64,000 nucleotides of DNA from Nemopilema nomurai (lineage: Eukaryota > Cnidaria > Scyphozoa > Rhizostomeae > Rhizostomatidae). This document shows positions 1-12,200 of this stretch, one piece after another. The stretch spans positions 445,435-509,434 of the forward strand of contig ML133475.1 in assembly GCA_003864495.1 (NCBI GenBank), written 5' to 3'. The notes beneath the pieces were generated by a model that did no database searches, was not told the DNA's origin, and was given only the letters and a program-made list of their open reading frames with translations. Both the position numbers and the translations under genes were made by a program. How positions within the stretch are numbered: the stretch's first letter is position 1; every line of letters starts with the position of its first letter.

Positions 1-145
1 CGTTTGAATCAGCTCCAAGTATGACGTAGGTGTGACGTAGTTGTGACGTCGAAGAACTTGAAAGTATCTGTTGGTAAATGTATGCAATGACGAATAGTAA
101 TCAGCATCGAGACTGACGTAAATGTGACGTAATGAGTACATCTAA
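1..145. other. Dynein intron sequence with spaced TGACGT hexamers
   Basis: This intronic stretch holds five TGACGT hexamers, at 22, 33, 44, 114 and 125. The first three and the last two are spaced exactly 11 bp apart. The hexamer is a CRE/ATF half-site. It may equally be a short degenerate tandem repeat. No coding sequence was seen. Confidence 0.5.
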
Positions 146-772
146 GGCTACGTTCACACTGCTCCGTTTTCATTTCTATTTGTTTTTTGTAAATAAAAAC
201 GCTGTCCGTTCACATTGCTCAGTTTCAGAATGAAGACGCTATGAAAACGATAGGCGTTTTCATTACTCTAGCGAAAACTCAGTCACGGTCTTCCTTTCAA
301 CGCGAGTTCTTTTGCCACAAAACTGGCGCCAAACCGGAACCCACACACGAAGCCAGGCCATTCTTGATTTTGCATCAAGGAATCGATAAAAAAATTGCAT
401 CAAGAAATTGCTTTGAAGATTAAACAGTAAACGAAATGATTGCTATGCAACTCCGAGCAGAAGCCAAAGCAACAAGATTTGAACAAAATTCGTTTTCGCT
501 CCAATGTCAGCTATTTTGAAATACACTGTAATGTGATTATTGGCGCATTCAGGATGGCATCTTGCTGCTGTTGTTAGCGTTTTAAAATGTCTCCGTTTTT
601 GGCGTTCACAATGAAATAGACCGTTTTCAAAACGCACCGTTTTCAGATTCATGCGTTTTCGTTAGCGTTTTCAAAAAGCTCCGTTTTCACAGCGGAGCTA
701 TGTGAACGCAAGGCCAAAACGGATATGTTTTGCTCCGTTTTTATATGAGAACGGGGCAGTGTGAACGGAGCC
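146..772. mobile_element. PIF/Harbinger-like MITE, 627 bp, TAA target duplication
   Basis: The left end GGCTACGTTCACACTGCTCC matches the reverse complement of the right end (GGCTCCGTTCACACTGCCCC) with few changes, and the inverted similarity to GTTCACA and CTCCGTTTT blocks extends inward. The element is flanked by TAA at 143-145 and 773-775. A 3-bp TWA duplication is the hallmark of PIF/Harbinger elements. No transposase is encoded; the short open frames inside look incidental. It sits in the dynein intron after exon 57. Confidence 0.75.
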
Positions 773-954
773 TAAGAATTTCACAATATCATTGGAATGG
801 AAAAAAGCATTGCAACAGCTTGATTTGCAACCAATGAAAATATAGCTTCGAAAGACATGAGTTTGAGAGAGCAATTGGTTTGTGGTGTTCCCATACAATT
901 ACTTGATGTATCACACAGATTCTAAAAAAAGGCTGTTACCTTTCAGACTGTGAC

Positions 955-3236
955 CTGACTGTTTCGTGGAATGACTTGCACATGCGCACTGCTGATTTTC
1001 GTACACCGTCTTCCATTTCAAGATCTTGAAGGAATTTGTTGGCAACCATCTCCAGAGCATCATCTGGCCACGCCTAAATTTGCGAGAAATTACCCAAAAG
1101 TGATAAAAAACTTTCTATGTTTTAAGTTGATTAAATTTTATAAACGATGTTAATATGAGGTAATTTTATAGATTTAATGTAGATTTGTAGATTTTTTGTA
1201 GAAGTGTGGAGCTAGGTTTAGAGTGGAATGTTCTCTCTAATCGCGTAGTGTGCATGAAGCGACCAACAGGGATCAAACTGAATTGCTCATTGACGATCGA
1301 TCACTGACGATCGATCACCTTTATGAAGATCAACGACATGTGATCGATGATCAGTACAGATTTAGGAAAGCAGCAAGAAACAGTGATTGATGTCATACCT
1401 GGAACCAGTCAATGGTACAGCAGTTGATTAGCGACGGGAACATGCGAAGGCGATTCCTGAAGGCATCTCCGATTGGGCTCATGGCAAGTACGATGTGGAG
1501 GTTCGCTTTTACACGGTCAATGAAGTAATTGTACATGGCCAATGGGGTGGCATCAATCTTCTTGCCCTGAATCAACAAACAAGCAATGCATGAGGGATCT
1601 CCAAAAGCACCTAAACAGATTCTGTGTCGATAACGGAGAAAATCGATTTTAAACACGACAGCAAAGATCTAGATACAGTTCATAATTTTGCCAAATTTCT
1701 ACATAACGTCAATAGTAATAATTAGCTGGAATCACTTTTAATCGTGAACACACAGAATTCCTTTTTAAATTACACATTCTGGTGGATCGAGAAATATATG
1801 ATTTGCAATAAAGTGATTATTTTGAAGAAAATTCCAAAAAGGAGAGTTTCTGAACAGTGACTTGTACATTTTGTTTCAAACGTTTAAATACACGTACTAC
1901 AACTAGGGCTCAACTAAATCAGCCTATGCAATACTAAAAAGAACACTTCCCCCATCTGTAGCATGATTAAATCGCCAACAACCACAACACACCTCAAAAC
2001 GAGCCACTCCCTGCATTTTCTCGATGACGTCAGCCTTCTCGTCTGCAGCAAATATGTTGGGCACGTCGCCTGTGTTGAGAATCATGTTGATATCTTCGAC
2101 GAAGGATTCTTCCTTTATTTGATTGTCGCTGAACAGGAAGACTGTTCTTTTGCCATCAACACCGGACTTTATAAGAACCTGTAAGCAGGAAGGTGCTAAT
2201 AACTAAAAATCCTTGGCTACGCTTAAATCAGCTCTGGAGTTTAAGTTTTGTAAAATAATTAGACATCCAACTGAGGTAGAAAGCTACTGTCATATGATGT
2301 GATGTCACACAAAATAGCCATATTCCTGATTTTATTCTAATTTTCTCTTGACATCATTTTTAAAGCCACAAATTATAGGTCATACAAATTTTGCATATTC
2401 AAGAAAAGTATGCAGGTTTCCATAATGTTATTTATTTTGCAAAAAACATCAAAAGGAAAAAAAATAGATATCGATAGCACAAAATATAAATCACATGTAA
2501 TTTTCAGGAAAAATATGCATATACTCTTTGTATAAAGCCAAGAGATAGGATAAATGGAGATAAATCTACAAGATCACTTCCTCGAGTGAGTAAGGAATCT
2601 AGCTCTAAAGAAATCTAGCTCTAAAGATGTATACCTTTTTGAGGTCATCTCTCCACTCGTTTTTCGTGTAATTCTTCGATATCTCGATTTGAAAGAGGTC
2701 GTAGTTGGCCATGAACGTTGCCAGCTTGGTGGCACTTTGCCTTCCACTGCCGCCAATACCTAGCAGGAACAGCAACAACAACATAGAGAGTCCTGTTGGA
2801 TATCATTACGTCATAAATGCAGCAACTTCTAAGCGTCACGCCTCAAGCCACGCTGTCAAGCGCTCAATTAAAATTCCCTTATAATTTCAGTGAATTTGAA
2901 TTTCAGGACCGGGCCAATAGAATCTTATGAAGCCCTATGATGTTTACCCTTGAGACCCTAAGAAACGTTCACGTTAATCTCTGCTAGTTAGCGGCCTAAA
3001 TTCACTTAAAAATAAAACTAGCTTTCGTCATTTACACGAGTATCAGAGATACCGTATTGCTGCGATCTTGTAAAATTGCTATAACTTTCGCAGGTGCAGA
3101 TCACATACCGACGAGAAGCAAGTGTCCATTATCTTGCTTGAGAACACGGCTCACTCTGGACACGTGCTCAATCGCAAACTTGAACATGACAAGTGACATT
3201 GGTGCTTTAGACATTTGGTTGTAATCATCCAAATAC
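955..3236 (-). other. Dynein exon map, exons 53-57 (AAA4, to window edge of gene)
   Basis: Exons: 3109-3236 ([19 protein letters not shown]), 2635-2759 (with the preceding exon gives P-loop GIGGSGRQS), 1993-2178 ([19 protein letters not shown]), 1399-1566 ([20 protein letters not shown]), 955-1073 ([19 protein letters not shown]). The AAA4 P-loop has Arg after the second Gly pair where a canonical loop has Lys, as is usual for dynein AAA4. The last donor is ambiguous between 955 (phase 2) and 960 (phase 0), because the next exon is outside the window. Confidence 0.92.
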
Positions 3237-6200
3237 CTAAGGAAAACAGGCAGAACTGACATTTCGTTTATCCAGATTTCCAGAACGATAGGCGGCTCCA
3301 CGGATGGAAGCCAGAGAAAGGGTTTGTCTGTTATTGACATAGTTGAGGAAAGTTTATAAGTAATTTTTATTATAGAAAATTAAAGTGATTGCAAAATACT
3401 TTGTTTTGGGGAAGTTGGTTATGAGGAAGGTAAGAATTATAAAAACTGCAGCCGGAGAAGATTATAGCCTTTTCTAGACTCTGCGCCGATCTAAAATGTT
3501 TTCATCGACGAGGAATTAGAAACAATTAACTCAGTAATGGTGCTTCAGTTCAACTCACGATTCAATCTGAGCAGTCAATGCCTTGAAGTCAGTTATCTCA
3601 TCGTATGCACTTTCTGTGGAATCCCCGGACATGTAATCCCCAAAAAAGAGCGACCTGTAAGGAGAATAGTCAAACTGATATCCATAATAGAGTAACGAGG
3701 TTCGGAAAGGAATTTGTATGAAAGCGAGACAAATTCAAAATGGTAGCTGACATTAGAAGAAGGTGGAAAAGGTAGTACTAGTTGCACTACTGCTCACCGT
3801 ATATGATCGTCGATTAACTTTCCACTGGGCACCAGATGTTTGAGCAGTGAGCCAATGTCTTTATTAAAATCTTTCTTCACTGTGGCTTTGACTGTGTCGA
3901 AGAAAAACCCTCTGAAATGACAAAACGGTGATATCGATGATTTGCAACGAAGGGACATAAAATATGGTGGGAAAATATTGCTGGGCATTTAAGCCTTTAA
4001 AGGGGTGATTTAAGCCTGTGGATGTGAGCATCGCTTTGCAGAGTGTAACGAGATTCAAATGTAAAGGGTGGTGGGGTTAAGCATAGGCAAGCACTTTACC
4101 TGTCCTCGTCATCGATCAGCCGATCGTAAAACACTCGGTATACTTCGTGGATCCAAAGGCGAATCAGCTTGTCGCCATCTTGCATGCAAGACGAGGGCAC
4201 TAACAGCACCCCGCGAACTACACGCGCGAAGTCCCGCAGATTGAAGACGTAATGCGACTTTGACGGGGTTGGCAGGAAGTGCTTCACAGCCTCCTTGTAT
4301 ATGTGCATTGTTGCCATGACTACGATCTGAAAAGATTCCAAGTGCTTGTCAGACGAAGTAATCAGGACCAAATAAATGGTAAATTTAGTCAAAAAGGAGG
4401 AGAAGAGAAAAGCAAAACCGATCAGTTCGATACATAAACAGTGAAATCAAATGCAAAAAGAAAGAAGGGACATGATGAAAATTGTGATAAGATTAAATTG
4501 AAGCTACCTTGCCAAGCCTTGGAAAGGACGAATCGAAACCATTGTTAAAATGCCAGTCAGTGATGGAGGCAAATATCTTTGTGAGATTGTTGTCATCAAA
4601 TTCGTCAATCGAAATGATATTTGTGTGTCTTGAAAATCTGGCAGTGATGTCATTTCTTCCTCCACCTGGAGGACCCATTGCCGTCACAAGCAGCTAAAAT
4701 CGAGAAAAACGTATCTTAAAAGGTTACTGAATCACACTTTCTACAAAGTGAAGCCCAAAGAGACCTTACTAGCTCAGTAATCAAAATCAGAATTTATAAA
4801 TAAGTGTCTAAATCAAAGCAAACTTACAACATCTTGTAGCTGGAGTGTGGATGTGTCCTTTCTGTCATACCAATGATGATGGTCAATCCACTAAAAAGTA
4901 AAGTTTATTCTGCATGACCAAGAGTATCTTTCAACACTACAGATAGAATTAAAGATATGTGGGGAACATATGATTAATAAAATCGGTTTTTTCGCATGAA
5001 CTTAGCACCCACCTGTCTCAGTAATTCGATTGGCGGCTGAGCACCGTATTTCTCTTTGGCCGGCATGTTGAGGTCATCGACGAATGCCACGCACTTTTTG
5101 CCATGCGGAGGACCGTACACACCTTTTCTTCGTCTTGAAAGGAATCAAAAGAGTTGTAAAAGCGCACGTAGAAGCCGATGCTCTCATCAAGAGCCAAAAT
5201 AATCCAGGTAATGCTTAAGGGTTATGTTTGGTGTCATTACCTCTCAATAATATGAAGTAATTTTGTAAAAAACTCATCATGTCTATACATTTTGACCACG
5301 TCTGACTAAAGATCGCATTCTTTGCACAAAATTGAAGCAGCAAAAATCATATTTCAACAAAACAGTCTAGGAAAGTTATGCAGAAGGTAGAAAATCACAT
5401 ACATAACATAATATATATTATATTATGCAAAAAATGTTATCATACCTAATATTTTATGTTATATTGAAGTTCAAATAATAGACACCTTGCAAAAACACCA
5501 AACGAAAAAATATTTTGCGTAAAGGAAAGCTAAGGAAGTACCGGTCAAGCTTTGACATGATGATGTCTTGAGTCTGGCCAGCACTTGTTCTTGCAGAAAA
5601 GTTAATGTTGATTGGAATATACCTAAAAAGATTAATACGGTTTGGTGACCGGATGAAAGTTTCCCAAATCTACTTAGAATATGGCGCAGTAACCATACAA
5701 CAAAACAATGAAGGGGAAATAGCAACGTAAAGCAGAATAACTATAAAATGACGATTTTAACACTAATTCACTACAATGTTATATTACGTAAGAATGACGT
5801 CATGTTGACAAAGCGATGTCATTATTGTCATTCTCAGTGATGCTTACTGTTCTTTTGGCAGCCTAACCAGATAGTTGTTGGTAATGGCGGACTTCCCAGT
5901 TCCCGTGTTTCCAACAAACATCAAAGGGGCTTCGTGAGACACGAATGTTCCCAAGAAAAAGATCTGCCGCGCAGTGTCATCTGTGTGTATTATCAGCTCA
6001 CTAACCTACAAGCAATTAATGACTTACAATTTTCACACTACAAATGATTGGATGTTTCACTTAAATATTGTCTATGTAAAAATTACGATTTCCTTTAAAG
6101 TAAATCAACGGAGTTAAAACGCAGCTTAGCTCAGGGGACTGAGCCACCTAAAAATAGAAACCTCTTAGCTATCCAATCAAGGTTGAGAACAGCAGATGTT

Positions 6201-9200
6201 CACGTGATCACTTCAAATATCGCTTCGTGTGATGTGATACAAGACGATGGGGCCACCATGTGATCACTTTGACTAAACAATCTATGCGCAGGGTTGAATT
6301 GTATTGAATTGTGTTGCAGTGTATTTTTAAATCGGGCAACTTATGTCCGATGATTTACTTTAAGAGTATCCCTTTCTGATTATGAGTACTGGCAGGGAAT
6401 GAATCGAAATGACTTAAAAACTACGATAGAGTCTAACCACTATCTAATACACCGAGCTGCGGGCAAAGACTAGATGAGTATTTCACAAAGCAACAAAACA
6501 CAGAATTTTGCAGCAAGAAAACATTGCCTCACTTTTGCATTTTTATCAATGTGCAGCAAACTTTTCTCGATTGTGTCGATCCAACGAGCCCAAGATCCAT
6601 TTGCTACTTTCACAAACACGTAATCAAAAACAGAGCCTGCTTCCGGAAAGATATTTTGCTGCAAAAAACAAAGTTTGGATGATTCTTTATAGTTCTAAAA
6701 AAAATATTGCAAAATTATTTCTGATTATGCCGTAAAAAGAAAACGAAGGAGTCGCCAATAAAAGAATATGCAATAATTATGAAAAATCTATGATATGAAA
6801 AATAATAGACTTTAAAAAAATAAGATACTCAACCAGCATGTCAATCATAATAACAAAACATCATGTATGAAAATATCACAATATTTCCAGCAAGACACTC
6901 CACACATTTAAAGTTTCACCTCAAATATCTCTCTAATTGAAAAAAGGCAATCGAACATCAAAAGCGCAGCAAGAATATTCTTACAACTACTATTTGTAAT
7001 TTCATGCTAATTTCGAAGATAACTCAAGCATGAAAGGATTAAAAAGGCTACAAGCAGGGCACTACCTTTGAGAGCTTGATGATCTTTGGCTTCGGATGCT
7101 CCTTATCAGATCCTGAGAGCAAGTGTCTGTAAAATTCATCAAACTTCTTTCTGCTATCTCCATTCAGGGTGCCGGCAATGGACCAGACGATTGCAAATAC
7201 AAACAACCCTTGCAGCCAAGCAGTGACCTGCAAAGCCGAAAGTAAATCGATGCAGCACGAAATAGATGGAATGCTGACAAAGTTGGTTAGGAGATTGGTC
7301 TTATCCATTCTTTGCAGCTTGCAATTCTGAAATAATGCGAAAATTGGAAACCTGTGCAAAATTAGATTGATTTGCATCTTGCAAATCTTGCATTTGCAGA
7401 GAGTTTGAATTGAATTTGAATAAAATTGAAATTTGAAGATTTCAATAACAAAACAGATAAAATCAGCTCCCAGCTAGGAAGTGGGACAATTCAACTGCTA
7501 GCCAAGGGACCTATCCTAGAAAATGCGATGTGTTACAGCACTCAAAAGGATTCTGTTTGGGATATAAGAGGAGATATTTTTGCCAACATGCTGAATAGAA
7601 TGTGGAGTGGTAAATTTAGAGGAAGAGCTACCTGGCCAGTGGATAGTCTGCTGCTGCCTTCTGCCGTTGCTTGGGCCTTAATTTCATGCAGCAAACAAGT
7701 GTAGAGTGTGAGGAAGGACTTGGCAAGGTGCATGTGCGAAGTTTGAATGAAGAATCGGCACTCATGGCGAATGAAGTCTGTGACGAACAAAATAGTGACG
7801 AACAAAAGTTATAAAAGAGTGATTGATTAGCAAAGAAAAATGCAAATATCAACTTTCACAAAAAATGGGGCTGACCTAAATATGCAATCGAGGTTGACAG
7901 AGTCCATGTCCTTAGTTCCAACAATAGATTTACTATTAGGTGCCTAATTGAGGGAGAGGGGGTGGTGATGGGTTTGGGTTGGGATCAGAATCAACATGGG
8001 GGTCAGATTTCATACTCAAAATTAATTGGGGGAGGGGGGTTGGTGGTGTTCTAGATTATGAAGCTACATATACTGAAATTTCCCACACACATCCTCAAGC
8101 TTCAGCTGTATTATTCGTTTTATATTCCGGTATAAATGTTTTGATCTTTTCAAGAAAGTAATTCACATAAAATTGTCAATATAAATTTTACACGGGTCCT
8201 AATAAAAGTGGGGGGGGGGGGGGGGCGAGATTGAAAAAAATTTCAAAAATTAATTAGCGGGGGCGGCAGCAATTAGGCACCTAAGAACCTAAGAGTAAAG
8301 TGAAACGAGTAAGAAGGGAAAATAGGACAATTTGATGGCGAGATTATTAACGATAATATTTTTAAAGGTGGTTGGGGTGTTTAAGACAAAATATAAAAGG
8401 GTAAGAAGAAACGAGTGTTAGTGTTAGCTACTTGCCTAAACAAGGTTGAATCAACCAGTTGAACAATTCGCGGACCAGTTCTCTTTGCTCTTTTGTCAAT
8501 GTTTCTGGTAGGGTCTCCATGTACGACTCCATCAAGGGCTGCCAGCCAAGCTAGGATAACGAAATCATTGCAAAGTAAATTGTAGAACAGTAGATGATGA
8601 ACTCAAGCTAGAGATACGAAATCATCAGAGCTTTTGATTGACGAGGCAGCAGAATGCTTAAGCCATGTGGCGAAAAAATGTCTGGGAACACTTGAAAATA
8701 GGCAGGGAGGCATGAAGCTTGCATATAATCACACAGATGGGGTGGGTATGTGTGTTTGGGTGATTGCAACAACAAGCATAAGGTGTGAGTTACTTTTTAT
8801 ACTTTATAAGAAAGTTTTAGCCTTTTGCCTTCCTTTAGAATTTGTTATGGAATTCATTGAAATAAAGTTGGACTAATTTATAATTCTATCTGAGACACCA
8901 TGTCAATTCTTTGGAGACAAAATAGTACAGCTATATACATAATTCAACTAGCTGCATACATAGTATAAAAATTCAACTAACCATATGAGACCACGCGTTT
9001 GTTCAGAAATGGCAAAAGTGAAAGTACCTGATGGGGCTCCAAGTAAATCATTCCACAGCGGCTGACTGTTGCAGGCGAAGCTTGGTCTAGGTCATCAGTT
9101 TCAAAGATCAAACTTTGCTTGTTGTTCATTTGTATGATCTCACCACTCATGAGGCAGAGCTGAAACAGAAGCATATCAAATTGCAGCTAACGAGCTTATA

Positions 9201-12200
9201 AAGACATCATCACTAAGAAGTGTGGGTAAGGAGAGCACCTGGAAGGCGTTCAACTGATTAGAATTATCAGAAACCAAGACTGGAGATGCCACAACAGATT
9301 CGTCAGTCATGGTGACTTAAATAATGTAACACCAAAGTTTATTCATATTTCTTCGCTTATTTTGAATTGGAATAAAAGGATTTGAGGAAATAGCTAGAGA
9401 GCATGTCTTATTTGCTCTTTATACTCAACTCTTCCATTCGTGAAAGAAACGACAATTTTTGGACAAGGTGCACTTTAGTTTGCAGTTTAAGTCACACTGA
9501 CCCTCCTCTGTCATTCGAAGATAGGACAGTGACAATCTTTGACAGTGACAATCTTTGACAGTGACACTCTTTGACAGTGACAATCTTTGACAGTGACAAT
9601 CTTTGACAGTGACAATCTTTGACAGTGACAATCTTTGACAGTGACAATCTTACCTTTTTGTTGTCATCAAGGACAGTGTTCATGTTTTCGATCCAGACCG
9701 CATCGACGGGGCCATCGAACAGAATCCATTTGCGGTCATCAGTGGTAGACACAGCCTGCTCTCGAAACGTGTTGGCCAATACACCGTCAGACCATTCGTG
9801 AGACACTGGATCAAAGCAGCCGTATAGTTCTCCCATGGTGCATGATTTTGGATTGATGATTTTGTACTTGACCTGAGATGAATTTTTGACAAAGATGTGT
9901 AAAATTCACTTCTTACTAGACAGACTGATGGTTTCCCAATAAACTATATTTCTAATGTACAGATTTTTCTAAGCAGTGCATCTGCACCTGCATCTTTAGA
10001 GAAAAAATTCTCCTTAGATCTTAAACATGCTGATAGATCCTCCTATTTTACACAAGTCAAGCATTTCAAAACTTTCAAGAGAATCGAGATTACGCACAAA
10101 ATTGCGCTTCATCACAAGACATGAGTACTGGAACAAAAAAAGACATGAAATGAAGCACGAAGAAGGTAATGTACCCGGGAACGGATGACAATTTGCTAAC
10201 CTTGTATTGATCTGGCACCCCTGTGGCCTCGAGGTCTTCTAATGCTCCTGCAAGGACCTTGTAGGACATGGTCTTACCACCAAGGTGCCCGCCAACAATC
10301 ATGAACCCATGGCGGACAAGCATCATTTCGTATACCTGAAGAGGGAAATCATTGTCAAGTACGGAAAAGAAAGACTGGTCAAGAGTATCGAATGAATGTG
10401 TTAGTCGCATTGGTTGAATTGGCAATCGAAAGGATACATTTAAAATACTAAATGCTTGATGAAGTCATGAAATGGGCTTTAAATGAAGCTTTATTAGGTA
10501 TGGCCTTGTTTGATTCTTGAAACCGTTTTGGAATCGCTCCTTAAAACACGGTGCATCAGAACTGCTACTCAGACTAACATGGTAGAATGTGTCATATGTA
10601 CTCAATCAACAGAAGGTCAATTGACAAGTCAATTGAATCTTAATAGAAAGTGAGAATCTCCATCGAACTACACACAACGCAAACTGCTCTCCACAACACA
10701 TAACTAGAAGGATGCACAAATGCAATACGTTTAAAATCGAAGTTGGCAACATGACTATATAAATTGCTTGGAATAATTATTAGCCAAATGAGATCATTGA
10801 GAATTATCATCAACATATGTTCGATCCTGAGAGCGGTAAATGAACTCAGAAAGGCAATCCTTTACCCATAGCCCAATCTGCAGCATGGATTTACATGTTC
10901 CCATTGGTAAAACCTATTTCATTAGAGAACATACTTCCTATTGTAATGAATGGCCTAACTGCGAAGAATCCCGAGAACCTACTTGGATGATTTTTTTTAA
11001 GAACCAATCTGTCGCCTGCAGTCCGTTCTTTTTGCAGTTGTCAATCAGTGCCACCATGAGAGCGCCATAGTCTGGGTTGGGCCAATTGGTCCCAGGGAAG
11101 AGATCAGAAATGATCCCTTGAAACAGGGGCACATCCTGAAACGAAGACTTGCCTTGTACAAATGTTATCAAAATCTAAGCTATTGAGTACATTTCCACAT
11201 AGGAAAGCTACTAGACAAGCAATGACTTTTTTGAATACTTAAAAGTGGTGCTTCAGGCATTTAAAATTTATTCAAGACAAAAGATCAGTAGAAAAACCAA
11301 TTCTTACCTGAGAAAGAAACTTGGCAAGATTGACTTCGAGGATGGCCCGTAAAACGAGCTCACTCTCGTCTTGGTCTGGGAATCGTAACTTCAGATTTCC
11401 AGCGGCTGTTAAAACTGATTTCACGGCTCGCATTCCATAATCGTAATGGGACTGTGAAGAGAGTTGTTCCGAGCACAGGCGATAAGTCTCGACGATCTTC
11501 GTAGATAAGCTGAAAAGTGAGAGACGGTAACTATCCTGAGGCCAGTTCATTTCTAGGGTACTGGCAGACACAGTTGTCTTGTTGTAATGAACAGGAGGAG
11601 CAACGCTTAAATTCAATATGAAGCCGAATCGTTAAATTCTAATGATTAAAAGCAAAGGGTGCATGTTGCTTAGAGGGAAACTCAGATTTATATGCCTTCC
11701 TTGGAGAAATTTAGATTTAATTTAAGAATTCACAGAAAAATCGTTAGATTGATTTGCAATCCCATCTGTGACATTTTCATCACGATATTTCTTTGGAGAC
11801 ACAACAATACAATTATTATGTCAAAAAGTATTCCTACAAAAATTCAACTATGCTTAATGAAACTATGGATTGGTCCAAGTTACGCTCAAATTCGCCATAG
11901 AGCCGACTGATACGGGTTAAATGCAAAGGGGATACCTTCTTGCATCCACGAATCCCATCGAGTAAAGGGATATCTCCGCGATCAGGGCGTAGTCCGGTAC
12001 CATCATGGCCACAGTTCGAAACAATACCTGAAGAGGGGGGACATTGAAGGATCATGCAGTAAACACGAAAGTGGCATTTCAAGTTGAAAATCACGGAGAG
12101 TCATTTCCCAGAGCAATTGCAAACTTTTAATCGTATTTGGAGAACCTCAATACTTTGTGATCAAAGTCTTTGAAAGTCACTTTTTAGTGGGCAAGAAGAC

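Larger units (their letters stand above)
7066..11135 (-). other. Dynein exon map, exons 37-43 (AAA2)
   Basis: Exons: 10983-11135, 10201-10335 (P-loop GGHLGGKT), 9654-9872 ([38 protein letters not shown]), 9028-9159 ([23 protein letters not shown]), 8436-8550, 7632-7777, 7066-7227. The intron after exon 41 (8436) starts with GC instead of GT: TTTAG|gcaagt. Phase requires it, because G joins AC of exon 42 to make Asp in CLDF. The nearby GT site would leave a two-base overhang and break the frame. The exon 39 donor (9653) is followed at once by a 16-bp minisatellite. Confidence 0.92.

Noticed and set aside
6115..6155. tRNA-like A box (TTAGCTCAGGGGACTGAG)
   Set aside because: No B box at a suitable distance and no cloverleaf.
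9492..9836. Frame that fuses a dynein exon with repeated [10 protein letters not shown] peptides
   Set aside because: The repeat part is the 16-bp intronic minisatellite read through the splice donor at 9653.
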